The position numbers and the translations under genes are program-made. The notes beneath the pieces are model-generated. The model saw only the letters and a list, made by a program, of their open reading frames with translations, ran no database searches and was not told the origin of the DNA. This document shows positions 53,647 to 62,676 of a DNA stretch of 64,000 bases, in pieces. Every line of letters starts with the position of its first letter. Within the stretch, counting starts at the first letter, position 1. Source of the DNA: Flavobacterium sp. AG291. Its GTDB lineage: Bacteria > Bacteroidota > Bacteroidia > Flavobacteriales > Flavobacteriaceae. The DNA is taken from the NCBI RefSeq assembly GCF_003350375.1, contig NZ_QQAR01000011.1:82011-146010 (forward strand), written 5' to 3'.

Positions 53647-54306
53647 ATGACAGACATTACAGATTTTATCAATAAAGACATCAAGGCTTTAAGGACTACA
53701 GACAGTATTGCTGATGCACAGGATTTGTTTGCCGATTATCCTTTTTCTCACTTTCCGGTACTGGAAGACGGCATATATATAGGTGCCGCCAGAGCAGAAG
53801 ATATTGAGCTGGTGGATATTGACAAAACACTGGCCGACGTACGTTTTAGCTTTGACCGCTTTTTTGTAAGGGATACGGCATTATGGCTTGACGTGCTTGA
53901 GGTTTTTGCAAAAAATGAAACAAACCTCCTTCCGGTTCTTAATAAAGACAACAAATACCTCGGCTATTACGAAATTACCGATATCATTACCTTTTTTCAC
54001 GACACTCCTTTCCTTAAAGAAAACGGAGGTATAATCGTTGTTGAAAAAGGCATCAACGATTATAGCATGAGCCAGGCGGCACAGATAGTAGAAAGCAATA
54101 ACGGCAGACTACTTGGGCTTTTTATATCTGAAGCCAATATGGAAAAAGTTCAGATTACCCTAAAAATAAGCCTTGGAGGTATGAGTGACATACTACAAAC
54201 CTTCAGACGTTATAATTATGAAATCATTACAGAGCATCAGGAAGACGCTTACCTGAACACTCTGAAAGAGCGCTCAGATTACCTTGACAAATACCTGAAC
54301 ATCTAA
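53647..54306 (+). CDS. CBS-domain pair protein
   Basis: This 219-residue protein has two CBS modules in its first ~130 residues (the pattern DITDFINKDIKALRTTDSIADAQDLF, then VLNKDNKYLGYYEITDIITFF), typical of adenosine-nucleotide sensing. A C-terminal region of about 85 residues, VEKGINDYSMSQAAQIVESNNGRLLGLFISE, resembles an ACT-like fold. It has no catalytic domain. It precedes nadK by nine bases, so it could regulate that gene or report nucleotide status; this is inferred from position only. Confidence 0.85.
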   Translation: MTDITDFINKDIKALRTTDSIADAQDLFADYPFSHFPVLEDGIYIGAARAEDIELVDIDKTLADVRFSFDRFFVRDTALWLDVLEVFAKNETNLLPVLNKDNKYLGYYEITDIITFFHDTPFLKENGGIIVVEKGINDYSMSQAAQIVESNNGRLLGLFISEANMEKVQITLKISLGGMSDILQTFRRYNYEIITEHQEDAYLNTLKERSDYLDKYLNI

Positions 54307-54315
54307 AACCTGCCT

Positions 54316-55200
54316 ATGAAGATTGCTGTATACGGACAGTACTATAAAGATAACACCGAAGACATCATTCATAAAATGATTGCTGTTTTCGAAAGGTATA
54401 ATCCCGAGGTAACTTTTGAATCCAAATTTTACAATGTACTGAATGAGCACAACCTGCTCAACAAGTCTTTCGATACATACACCACCCATGAAGAGCTGGA
54501 TAGCGGCTACAACCTGCTTATATGTATAGGTGGTGATGGTACCATGCTTCGCGCAGCGACCTATGTGCGCAATAAAGGAATTCCTATTTTAGGTATCAAT
54601 GCAGGGCGTCTTGGATTTTTAGCTACCGTACAGCAGGAAAACATAGAGACTTTACTGCCTCTTATTTTTGAACACAAATACAAAGTATCGCCACGCTCGC
54701 TCCTTACCCTGGATTACGATGGAAAGACTGAAGAGCTGGACGAATTGGACTATGCACTTAACGAAGTAACCGTAAGCCGCAAGGACACCACTTCGATGAT
54801 AACCATAGAAACAAGGCTTAACGGAGACTATCTGAATGCTTACTGGGCAGACGGCCTTATAATATCTACCCCTACCGGATCTACGGGTTATTCCTTAAGT
54901 TGCGGCGGACCAATATTAATGCCTGAGGTAAACAGTTTTGTAATAACCCCTATCGCACCACACAATCTAAATGCACGTCCTCTGGTAATACAGGACGACA
55001 CAGAAATAGAACTCATCGTTAGCAGTAGGGAAAACCAACATCTTATCTCTTTGGACTCCCGAATAATAACCGTTGAAACCGAAACCGTACTACGCCTTAA
55101 AAAAGCACCTTTTAAAATCAATCTTGTTGAATTCCCACAGGAAAAATTCCTGGTTACTTTACGCAAAAAACTGCTTTGGGGAGAAGACAAAAGAAATTAA
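54316..55200 (+). CDS. nadK: NAD kinase
   Basis: NadK phosphorylates NAD to NADP in the cytoplasm. The 294 residues match the family. The conserved GGDGTML is at residues 72-78, and NAGRLGFLA follows near 95. The substrate-binding TPTGSTGYSLS motif near 180 and the C-terminal region NARPLVIQDDTEIEL near 215 are present. The gene is between the CBS-domain gene and the DUF6089 gene, with 155 bases before the latter. Confidence 0.96.
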   Translation: MKIAVYGQYYKDNTEDIIHKMIAVFERYNPEVTFESKFYNVLNEHNLLNKSFDTYTTHEELDSGYNLLICIGGDGTMLRAATYVRNKGIPILGINAGRLGFLATVQQENIETLLPLIFEHKYKVSPRSLLTLDYDGKTEELDELDYALNEVTVSRKDTTSMITIETRLNGDYLNAYWADGLIISTPTGSTGYSLSCGGPILMPEVNSFVITPIAPHNLNARPLVIQDDTEIELIVSSRENQHLISLDSRIITVETETVLRLKKAPFKINLVEFPQEKFLVTLRKKLLWGEDKRN

Positions 55201-55330
55201 AAATGCACAATTTTATTCCGTTTACATACTACACTGCATCTTCTTCCGTTTTCAAGACTGTATTTAATGCTAATTATGCAATTATAGATGTAAAAAGTCT
55301 ATTGTTACAATAATTAGAAATCTATATTGT

Positions 55331-55338
55331 TATATTTG
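55331..55338 (+). promoter_or_regulatory. Candidate -7 box for the DUF6089-uppS-bamA run
   Basis: TATATTTG matches TAnnTTTG and lies 17 bases before the DUF6089 ATG. Confidence 0.5.
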
Positions 55339-55355
55339 CAGCCAATTTCGAAAGA

Positions 55356-56033
55356 ATGAAAAGGATCATTTTTATTTTAGTATTAATCGTAACGTCGCTA
55401 AACAGCCGTGCCCAGATCAATGAACTGGGTGTATTTGTGGGTGGTGCAAACTATATTGGCGATGTAGGACCTACTAATTACATAGCTCCTAACGAGCCTG
55501 CATTTGGCATTATATACAAATGGAACAGGAGTCCGCGTCACTCGTGGAGGGCTTCATTTACGTATGCCGACATTAAGTCTAAAGACATCGATTCTGACGA
55601 GACATCGAGACAACAAAGAGGCTACGAATTTAAAAACACAATAAAAGAATTATCTTTAGGCCTTGAATTCAATTTTTTTGACTTCAACCTTCACGAGCCT
55701 GACTTTAAAATCACACCTTATACTTATATAGGTGCAAGCTATTTTTGGGCAGATGAACTTTATATAAGCGGAGGCGAAACCCATGGTGGTAACGCTAAGG
55801 GCAATTTTGCAATACCAATGACGGTAGGTATAAAAAGCAACCTGTTCGAAAACTTTGTCCTTGGATTTGAAGTTGGTGCACGCTACAGTTTTACCGACAA
55901 CATAGACGGAAGCAACAACCCTGACTATAAACCGTATGCGTTTGGTAACCTGAACAACAATGACTGGTATGTATTTACCGGATTTACCTTAACGTATACC
56001 TTTGGTGAACAGCCTTGCTATTGTGCTCAATAA
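55356..56033 (+). CDS. DUF6089 outer-membrane beta-barrel protein
   Basis: This 225-residue protein has a signal peptide (MKRIIFILVLIVTSLNSRAQ) and then an OmpA/OprF-like eight-strand barrel pattern. It starts NELGVFVGGANYIGDVGPTNYI and ends FTGFTLTYTFGEQPCYCAQ. That start is the DUF6089 family signature. No OmpA peptidoglycan-binding domain is present. It sits directly upstream of uppS and bamA with a one-base gap, a conserved flavobacterial order. That is consistent with an envelope-assembly role, though the function is not established. Confidence 0.85.
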   Translation: MKRIIFILVLIVTSLNSRAQINELGVFVGGANYIGDVGPTNYIAPNEPAFGIIYKWNRSPRHSWRASFTYADIKSKDIDSDETSRQQRGYEFKNTIKELSLGLEFNFFDFNLHEPDFKITPYTYIGASYFWADELYISGGETHGGNAKGNFAIPMTVGIKSNLFENFVLGFEVGARYSFTDNIDGSNNPDYKPYAFGNLNNNDWYVFTGFTLTYTFGEQPCYCAQ

Positions 56034-56034
56034 T

Positions 56035-56775
56035 ATGGATATAACAACTACTATAAATACCGACAATCTTCCCAAACATCTTGCGATAATCATGGATGGC
56101 AATGGCCGTTGGGCTAAAAAGCAGGGATTGTTGCGCGCTATAGGACACGAAAATGGCACAAAAGCCGTTAAGCAGGTTGTAGAATCCTGTGCAAAACTTG
56201 GCATCGAAAACCTTACGCTGTATGCCTTCTCTACCGAGAACTGGAACAGGCCCAAACTTGAGGTAGATGCCCTTATGAATATTCTGGTAAATTCCCTAAA
56301 AAAAGAACTACCTACCCTTATAAAAAACAACATAAGGCTTAATACCATAGGAAATACCGACCTTTTGCCATCTAAAGCACGTAAGCAGCTGCTTGATGTT
56401 ATAGAACAGACAAAAGGAAACAGCAGAATGATACTTACACTCGCCCTGAGCTACGGCTCAAGGGAAGAGCTTATCTCTGCCTTCAAAAAAATAACCGAGA
56501 AAATAAACACAAATCAGCTAACTGTTGCTGATATAAACGAAAACACCATAAATGAGCATTTATATACTCATGACCTTCCTGATGTTGACCTTGTGATCAG
56601 AACAAGTGGTGAACACAGGATAAGCAACTTCCTGCTTTGGCAGATTGCTTATGCAGAGTTATACTTTACAGATATTTTATGGCCCGATTTCAGGGAAAAA
56701 GACCTACATGAAGCAATCATCAGTTACCAACAAAGAGAACGTAGATTTGGAAAGACCAGTGAACAAGTTAAATAA
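56035..56775 (+). CDS. uppS: Isoprenyl (undecaprenyl) diphosphate synthase
   Basis: UppS makes the undecaprenyl diphosphate carrier for peptidoglycan and surface glycans. I start at ATG 56035 (MDITTTINTD), one base after the DUF6089 stop. This gives 246 residues, in line with the family, rather than an upstream in-frame ATG that overlaps the previous gene. The active-site aspartate is D21 in AIIMDGNGRWA. Also visible are FSTENW near 77 and the isoprenoid-binding DLVIRTSGEHRISNFLLWQ near 189. Confidence 0.95.
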   Translation: MDITTTINTDNLPKHLAIIMDGNGRWAKKQGLLRAIGHENGTKAVKQVVESCAKLGIENLTLYAFSTENWNRPKLEVDALMNILVNSLKKELPTLIKNNIRLNTIGNTDLLPSKARKQLLDVIEQTKGNSRMILTLALSYGSREELISAFKKITEKINTNQLTVADINENTINEHLYTHDLPDVDLVIRTSGEHRISNFLLWQIAYAELYFTDILWPDFREKDLHEAIISYQQRERRFGKTSEQVK

Positions 56776-56782
56776 AAAATCA

Positions 56783-59467
56783 ATGCTTCAGAGAGGCATC
56801 AAATTACTTTTTAGCATCTTAGTATTAGCCGCAGGAAATAAAGCTGCTGCTCAGGATGGTCCCCGCCTTGAAACAGGCAGGCAATATATTCTTGCCGATG
56901 TTCTCGTTACAGGTAAAATAAGCTATAATGAGCAAACCGTAGTTACTTTTACCGGTCTTGAAAAAGGACAGGCAATAAATGTACCCGGTGAAGAAATAAG
57001 TACAGCTATTAAAAAACTATGGAAGCTTGGTCTTTTCAGCGATATTGAATTTTATGAGGTAAAAACTCAAAATGATAGTATCTGGCTGGAACTGAATATT
57101 AACGAATTACCCAAACTTAGCGAAGCCAGGATTCAGGGCGTTAAAAAAGGTAAACGTGAAGGTCTTATAAAAGACACTCAGCTTACAAAAGGTAAAATTG
57201 TAAATGAAAACCTCCTGACAACCACCAAAAATTATATTGAAAACAAATATAAAAAGGATGGTTACTACAATACTAAAGTTGCTATTAATGTAATACCGGA
57301 CAGTACCAATACGGTAAAAATGGTAGTAAACGTTGACAGAGGCAGCAAAGTAAAAGTAAAATCTATCGCTTTTTCAGGGAACACCAAGCTTAGCAATGCC
57401 AAGCTGAAACAAGCCATGAAAAACACTAAAGTTAAGGCATTTCCTAACCCACTGCGTATATTCAAGTCGTCAAAATTCGTTTCAGACAAGTACAAGGAAG
57501 ACCTTAATAGCATTGTAGACAAATACAAAGAAAAAGGATATCGTGATGCAAGGATAACCGAAGACACAGTAGTATATGATGCTAAGAAAAACCTTGTTTC
57601 AATAAAAATTAACCTTGAAGAGGGTAACAAATATTATTTTGGTGATATAAAATACCTTGGTAACACGGTTTATACCAACCAGCAATTAAACCAGATTCTT
57701 GGCATTAAAAAAGGTGAAGTATACAATGGTATATTACTTCAGAAAAGAATTGCCGACCCATCTAAACCGGATGGTATGGATCTTACAAACCTTTACCAGA
57801 ACAATGGTTACCTGTTCTCTAACATCAATGCTGTAGAGGTTAAAACAGCCAATGATACTATTGACTTTGAGATAAGGATTGTTGAAGGTCCTATTGCCTA
57901 CTTCAACAACGTAACCGTAGTAGGTAATGACAAGACTAATGACCACGTAATTTACCGAGAGCTGAGAACAAGACCGGGAATGCGTTGGAACAAAGAAGAG
58001 GTTATCGGTACAATCAGAGAACTTGGAGCACTTGGTTTCTTTGACCCTGAAACCATCAGACCTGATGTAAAAAACCCGGATCCGGCAACAGGAACTGTAG
58101 ATATCGAATGGAACGTTACTGAAAAAGGATCTAGTCAGATTGAGCTTCAGGGTGGTTATGGTGGCGGTGGCTTCATCGGTACACTTGGTCTATCATTCAA
58201 TAACTTCTCAGCAAGAAATATGTTCAAGAAAGAAGCCTATAAACCAATACCTATGGGAGATGGCCAAAAGCTTTCTTTACGCCTGCAGGGAAGTACCTAC
58301 TTCCAGACATACAGCTTATCATTTACTGAACCATGGTTTGGAGGTAAAAAACCAATACAACTTTTCACTACCTTATCGCACAGTAAACAATATTTGTATA
58401 ACTTTAACACCCGCGATGTAGACAGGAATAAGAGTTTTACAATATCTTCGATATCGCTTGGACTTGCCAAAAGGCTTAGTGAACCGGATTATTACATGAG
58501 ATTATCTCACGCATTGACATTCCAGTACTATGACCTTAGCAACTATAATACAGGATTATTTACCTTTGGTAACGGACAGTCAAGAAACATTAACTATACA
58601 GTAGAATTAAGCAGGGACAACAGAGGATACAACATCATCTACCCTTCAACAGGTTCTTATTTTAGTGTAAGTGCAAAGTTAACGCCTCCATATTCAATGT
58701 TTAACGGCATTGACTATGCAAACCTTGGTAATAAGGAAGAGTATAAACTTAAAAACACCGGAGCTCCTTATGAAGGTTCAGATGGTATTGGTATCGGTAC
58801 AGGAGATTACATCCGTCAGGAAACCGTTAACGGAACAACAAGACAGTATCGTGCAAACACATGGCAGGAAGCTTCTGCTGACCAGGGTAAAGTAGACCAG
58901 CAGCGTTTTAACTGGCTTGAATACTATAAAGTTAAGTTCAAAGCTGATACATATACAAGGCTTGCAGGTACTAAATCGCACGAACTTGTATTACGCTCGC
59001 TTGCCGAATTCGGATTTATGGGAGCTTACAACCAGGCGAGAGGACTTGTACCTTTTGAAAGGTTCTACCTTGGTGGTGACGGTCTAGCCAACTATGCACT
59101 CGACGGAAGGGAAGTTATACAGTTAAGAGGTTACCCTAACCAGTCGCTTGCTCCAATAGATGCAAGCGGAAACCAGATTGGAGGTACAATTTATAATAAG
59201 TTCTCGATGGAACTTCGTTACCCTATCACACTTAAACAACAGGCATCAATTTATGTGCTTTCGTTTGCAGAAGCAGGTAGGTCATTCAACTCGTTCAGAA
59301 ACTACAACCCGTTTGCACTTAAACGTTCTGCGGGAGCAGGTCTTAGGGTATTTATGCCTGCATTTGGTTTACTTGGTATTGACTTCGGTTACGGATTTGA
59401 CCCGGTTGAAGGCGGAACCCAAACAAATGGATGGGAAACACACTTCATCATCGGACAACAGTTTTAA
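56783..59467 (+). CDS. bamA: Outer membrane protein assembly factor BamA
   Basis: BamA folds and inserts outer-membrane beta barrels. I start at ATG 56783 (MLQRGIKLLFSILVLAAG), seven bases after uppS; this gives a normal signal peptide ending AAAQDG and 894 residues. Five POTRA domains span about 30-455. The 16-strand Omp85 barrel begins near 460 with IELQGGYGGGGF. The loop-6 motif is QLRGYPNQ near 782, an L-R-G-Y form of the (V/I)RG(F/Y) signature. The C-terminus HFIIGQQF ends in Phe. Two skp-like genes follow. Confidence 0.95.
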   Translation: MLQRGIKLLFSILVLAAGNKAAAQDGPRLETGRQYILADVLVTGKISYNEQTVVTFTGLEKGQAINVPGEEISTAIKKLWKLGLFSDIEFYEVKTQNDSIWLELNINELPKLSEARIQGVKKGKREGLIKDTQLTKGKIVNENLLTTTKNYIENKYKKDGYYNTKVAINVIPDSTNTVKMVVNVDRGSKVKVKSIAFSGNTKLSNAKLKQAMKNTKVKAFPNPLRIFKSSKFVSDKYKEDLNSIVDKYKEKGYRDARITEDTVVYDAKKNLVSIKINLEEGNKYYFGDIKYLGNTVYTNQQLNQILGIKKGEVYNGILLQKRIADPSKPDGMDLTNLYQNNGYLFSNINAVEVKTANDTIDFEIRIVEGPIAYFNNVTVVGNDKTNDHVIYRELRTRPGMRWNKEEVIGTIRELGALGFFDPETIRPDVKNPDPATGTVDIEWNVTEKGSSQIELQGGYGGGGFIGTLGLSFNNFSARNMFKKEAYKPIPMGDGQKLSLRLQGSTYFQTYSLSFTEPWFGGKKPIQLFTTLSHSKQYLYNFNTRDVDRNKSFTISSISLGLAKRLSEPDYYMRLSHALTFQYYDLSNYNTGLFTFGNGQSRNINYTVELSRDNRGYNIIYPSTGSYFSVSAKLTPPYSMFNGIDYANLGNKEEYKLKNTGAPYEGSDGIGIGTGDYIRQETVNGTTRQYRANTWQEASADQGKVDQQRFNWLEYYKVKFKADTYTRLAGTKSHELVLRSLAEFGFMGAYNQARGLVPFERFYLGGDGLANYALDGREVIQLRGYPNQSLAPIDASGNQIGGTIYNKFSMELRYPITLKQQASIYVLSFAEAGRSFNSFRNYNPFALKRSAGAGLRVFMPAFGLLGIDFGYGFDPVEGGTQTNGWETHFIIGQQF

Positions 59468-59503
59468 AAAATTGGCATGATATTTTCTAATACGTAATAG
59501 GTT

Positions 59504-60691
59504 ATGAAAAAATGTTTTTTTACAGTACTTTTTGCTTTAGCAGCCTTAACGGTAAATGCTCAGGGAGCACGTGGTATTAAGATTGCATATCTTGATATGA
59601 ATTATATCCTTGATAAGGTACCTGACTATGCTGAAGCTAAAAATCAACTTGAGCAAAAAGCCTCTAAATGGAGACAGGAACTTGAAGTAAAGCGAAATGA
59701 TATAGCCAAGCTTAAAGAAAGCCTTGCTCAGGAAAAAGCATTGCTTACTAAGGAACTTATAGAAGAAAGAGAAGAAGAAATTGCTTTTCAGGAAAAAGAA
59801 CTTCTGGACTATCAGGAGAAGAAATTTGGTCCTACAGGCGACCTGATGTCACAAAAAGCAGTACTTGTAAAACCTATACAGGATCAGGTATTTACTATAG
59901 CACAAGATCTTGCGGAAATAAGAAAATATGATTTTGTTTTTGACAAGTCCTCTGACCTTACAATGATTGTAGCAGCTAAAAAACACGACATCAGCGATCT
60001 TATTATCAAAAGGATGTCACGCGCTGCTAAACAGGAAAAACTGAGCAGCAAGGAACTTAAAGAGTTTGAAAAACAAGAAGCTAAAGAAGAGCTTGAATCA
60101 AACCCTGACTTTGCCGAAAGACAAAAAGTTCTTGAAGACAGAAAGAACGCAAGAGATAAAAAACTTGAAGAGCGTAAAGCTTTACAGGAAGAAAAGAAAA
60201 GAGCTTATGAAGAAAAGCGTGAGCAGATGAAACGTGACAGAGAGGCTAAGTTGAATGGAACTGCACCGGCAACGAAATCGGCTGCTCCTGCTTCAACTGA
60301 AAGCAATCCTGCTTCTGGAAGCACCACTGCAAAAACAGGCGCACCTAAGTCAACGGCAAAAGAAAATAAAGCACCTGAAGCATCATCAACAGCGAAAACA
60401 GGAACTCCTAAAACAACTCCTGCCGATACTGATGAAAAACAGTCTACAACAAATGATTCAGACAATGCTACTCCGGAAAAGACAGCAGCTCAGCTTGCGA
60501 AAGAAGAACGCGACAGAAAACTGGAAGAGAGAAAGAAACTGATTGAAGAAAAAAGAAAAAAACAACAGGAAGACAGAGAGGCAGCCATAAAAGCGCGTGA
60601 AGAAAAAATTAACGCTCAAAAAGAAAAAACGTCTGCTCCTGCAACCGACATTCCGGAAGAAAAAGAAACTCCGGCGACACCTTCAAACTAA
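59504..60691 (+). CDS. OmpH/Skp-family periplasmic chaperone with long charged C-terminal extension
   Basis: This 395-residue protein has a signal peptide (ending VNAQ, about 21). A Skp/OmpH core at about 25-175 starts with the family pattern KIAYLDMNYILDKVP and a coiled coil. The usual length is about 170 residues, so ~220 residues are extra. The extension has a K/E/R-rich helix (about 180-250), an Ala/Thr/Pro/Ser-rich stretch (about 252-325) and another K/E-rich helix to ~370, a TolA-like pattern. The gene lies directly downstream of bamA and precedes a normal-sized paralogue. Confidence 0.85.
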   Translation: MKKCFFTVLFALAALTVNAQGARGIKIAYLDMNYILDKVPDYAEAKNQLEQKASKWRQELEVKRNDIAKLKESLAQEKALLTKELIEEREEEIAFQEKELLDYQEKKFGPTGDLMSQKAVLVKPIQDQVFTIAQDLAEIRKYDFVFDKSSDLTMIVAAKKHDISDLIIKRMSRAAKQEKLSSKELKEFEKQEAKEELESNPDFAERQKVLEDRKNARDKKLEERKALQEEKKRAYEEKREQMKRDREAKLNGTAPATKSAAPASTESNPASGSTTAKTGAPKSTAKENKAPEASSTAKTGTPKTTPADTDEKQSTTNDSDNATPEKTAAQLAKEERDRKLEERKKLIEEKRKKQQEDREAAIKAREEKINAQKEKTSAPATDIPEEKETPATPSN

Positions 60692-60733
60692 TAACACAGA
60701 ACAAAAACGAAAAATTAATAATAAATACCTTAA

Positions 60734-61246
60734 ATGATGAAACAATTGAAATCTTTACTAATCGCTGCGTTACTTTTTGCAGGAGCAAGTCAAACTGTTT
60801 CAGCTCAGGCTAAAGTATCTCACATTAATGTACAAGAATTGATGACGAATATGCCGGAGATGAAAGCTGCTAATACACAGTTAGAGAAACTTGGCAAAAC
60901 ATATGATACTGAATATGAAACTATGGTTACTGAGTATCAGAACAAAATTAAAAAATATGACGCAGAAGCAAATACTGTAGGTGAAGCTGTAAACAAAACC
61001 CGTGAGGCTGAAGTACAGGATATGCGTGCAAGAATCCAGCAATATCAACAAACAGCTACTACTGAACTTCAGAAAAAACAAGAAGAGATTGTTAAGCCTA
61101 TCCTGGAGAAAGCAAGAACTGCTATCCAAAAAGTAGCTAAAGCAAAAGGTTACCAATATGTACTTGACTCTTCTACAGGAAGCGGTGTGCTTTTAGCTGA
61201 CGGTCCGGATCTTTTAGCAGATGTAAAAAAAGAACTTGGTTTCTAA
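60734..61246 (+). CDS. OmpH/Skp-family periplasmic chaperone
   Basis: This 170-residue Skp-like protein has a signal peptide (ending VSAQ, about 25) and then AKVSHINVQELMTNMPEMKAA, the N-terminal strand and start of the coiled-coil tentacles. The C-terminal strand GYQYVLDSS completes the trimeric body. It keeps barrel precursors soluble in the periplasm for BamA. It follows the longer paralogue in the bamA operon; a terminator follows its stop. The ATG at 60737 is a close alternative. Confidence 0.92.
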   Translation: MMKQLKSLLIAALLFAGASQTVSAQAKVSHINVQELMTNMPEMKAANTQLEKLGKTYDTEYETMVTEYQNKIKKYDAEANTVGEAVNKTREAEVQDMRARIQQYQQTATTELQKKQEEIVKPILEKARTAIQKVAKAKGYQYVLDSSTGSGVLLADGPDLLADVKKELGF

Positions 61247-61270
61247 GAAAACCATCATCGATACGCAGAA

Positions 61271-61298
61271 CGGCTCATTTTATGGGCCGTTTTTTTTT
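61271..61298 (+). terminator. Terminator after the second skp gene
   Basis: A six-bp stem (CGGCTC/GGGCCG, one G-U pair) is followed by nine T residues. Confidence 0.7.
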
Positions 61299-61305
61299 AT
61301 ATTTG
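61298..61305 (+). promoter_or_regulatory. Candidate -7 box overlapping the skp terminator, next to murI start
   Basis: TATATTTG matches TAnnTTTG but ends five bases before the murI ATG, so any transcript from it would start at or beyond the ATG. Confidence 0.35.
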
Positions 61306-61309
61306 TTAT

Positions 61310-62092
61310 ATGGATAAAAGCACAGCCCCTATCGGATTATTTGACTCAGGAATTGGTGGAACATCAATATGGAAAGAAATACACAACCTACTCCCTAACG
61401 AAGACACTATATATCTTGCCGACAGCAAAAATGCACCATACGGACAAAAATCGAAAGAAGAAATTATTGAGCTTAGCTTTAAGAACACTGAATACCTTCT
61501 GGAGCAAAATTCAAAGATTATTGTTGTTGCCTGTAATACTGCTACAACAAACGCCATAAAAGAATTAAGAGCAAAGTATGATGTGCCTTTTATAGGCATT
61601 GAACCAGCAATAAAGCCGGCAGCCTTTAACACCAAAACGAAAACAATTGGCATCCTGGCAACAAAAGGAACGCTCTCCAGCGAACTTTTTTACAAAACCG
61701 TATCTAGCCTTGAAGGCATCAATGTAATTGAGCAGGTAGGCTATAACCTTGTAAAACTCATAGAAGAAGGCAAATTGGGCTCACCTGAAATAAAAGAACT
61801 TCTTGAAGAATATCTAAATCCCATGATTGAAGCCAATATAGACCATTTAGTCCTTGGTTGCAGCCACTACCCATACCTTGTACCTCAAATAAGAAAAATC
61901 CTTCCTGAGAGCGTTAAAATCATCGATTCAGGAGAAGCTGTAGCCAAACAGACAAAAGCAATCTTAGAGAAAAATAATCTTTTGAATACAAACAGCCATA
62001 AAAATAAAAATGCCTTTTATACAAACGCTGATACGACTGTATTAAAAAGCATCTTAAATAACGAATACGAGGTTTTAAATAAAGACTTTTAA
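61310..62092 (+). CDS. murI: Glutamate racemase
   Basis: MurI supplies D-glutamate for peptidoglycan. The 260 residues match the family. Motifs are IGLFDSGIGG (D12), the two catalytic cysteines C75 in ACNTATT and C184 in GCSHYP, and the PYGQKS element near 44. No in-frame ATG further downstream precedes the conserved start, so ATG 61310 is the start. It follows the skp terminator closely, with a possible leaderless promoter. Confidence 0.95.
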   Translation: MDKSTAPIGLFDSGIGGTSIWKEIHNLLPNEDTIYLADSKNAPYGQKSKEEIIELSFKNTEYLLEQNSKIIVVACNTATTNAIKELRAKYDVPFIGIEPAIKPAAFNTKTKTIGILATKGTLSSELFYKTVSSLEGINVIEQVGYNLVKLIEEGKLGSPEIKELLEEYLNPMIEANIDHLVLGCSHYPYLVPQIRKILPESVKIIDSGEAVAKQTKAILEKNNLLNTNSHKNKNAFYTNADTTVLKSILNNEYEVLNKDF

Positions 62093-62095
62093 AAA

Positions 62096-62614
62096 CTATT
62101 TGTCTTTATCAAACCACGAAGAATACATAACATAATTATTAGATATTCTTTCTATTTCTCCTGCAAAGTCTGAAGCACTTATATCCTTAACTTTTTTAGC
62201 AGGAACACCTGCATAAATAGTACCCGATTCAACTACAGTATTCTGGGTTACCACCGCCCCAGCCGCAATAATGGAATTGCTCTCAACTACACAATTATCC
62301 ATCACGATAGCACCCATACCAATCAGCACGTTATCTTTTAATGTACAGCCGTGAACAATTGCATTGTGACCTATAGAAACATTATTACCAATGTTAGTTG
62401 GATGCTTTTGATATGTTGCATGTATAACAGCACCATCCTGAATATTAACCTTGTTCCCTATCTTAATGTAATGAACATCTCCACGTATCACAGCATTAAA
62501 CCAAACACTGCATTGTGCACCTAAAACCACATCACCTACTATTGTTGCATTTTCCGCAACAAAACAATCTTCAGGTATCTGTGGATATTTTCCGTTAACT
62601 TCTTTAATTACCAT
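62096..62614 (-). CDS. Gamma-carbonic anhydrase-like (left-handed beta-helix) protein
   Basis: This 172-residue protein has hexapeptide repeats forming a left-handed beta helix (IVGDVVLGAQCSVWFNAVIRGD and following). Zinc-binding histidines H65, H83 and H88 are conserved, as in gamma-CA/YrdA proteins. The N-terminal PEDCFVAENATIVGDV is typical. Many members lack carbonic anhydrase activity, so the reaction is uncertain. It converges on murI and lies downstream of porP/sprF, from which it is separated by a hairpin. Confidence 0.9.
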   Translation of the reverse strand: MVIKEVNGKYPQIPEDCFVAENATIVGDVVLGAQCSVWFNAVIRGDVHYIKIGNKVNIQDGAVIHATYQKHPTNIGNNVSIGHNAIVHGCTLKDNVLIGMGAIVMDNCVVESNSIIAAGAVVTQNTVVESGTIYAGVPAKKVKDISASDFAGEIERISNNYVMYSSWFDKDK

Positions 62615-62620
62615 ATGCTT

Positions 62621-62654
62621 TAAAAAAATTGTCCCGATAGAATCTATCGGGACT
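62621..62654 (-). terminator. Terminator after porP/sprF (GATAG hairpin)
   Basis: GTCCCGATAG (62632-62641) pairs perfectly with CTATCGGGAC (62645-62654) around AAT. Read on the minus strand it is followed by AATTTTTTT. The stem resembles the palindrome in the repeat at 1971-1988. Confidence 0.75.
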
Positions 62655-62676
62655 GAATTAACAATATATGTTTTGA

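Noticed and set aside
56645..56782. Upstream extension of bamA overlapping uppS
   Set aside because: The added residues would precede the signal peptide and overlap uppS; the ATG at 56783 gives a standard signal sequence.
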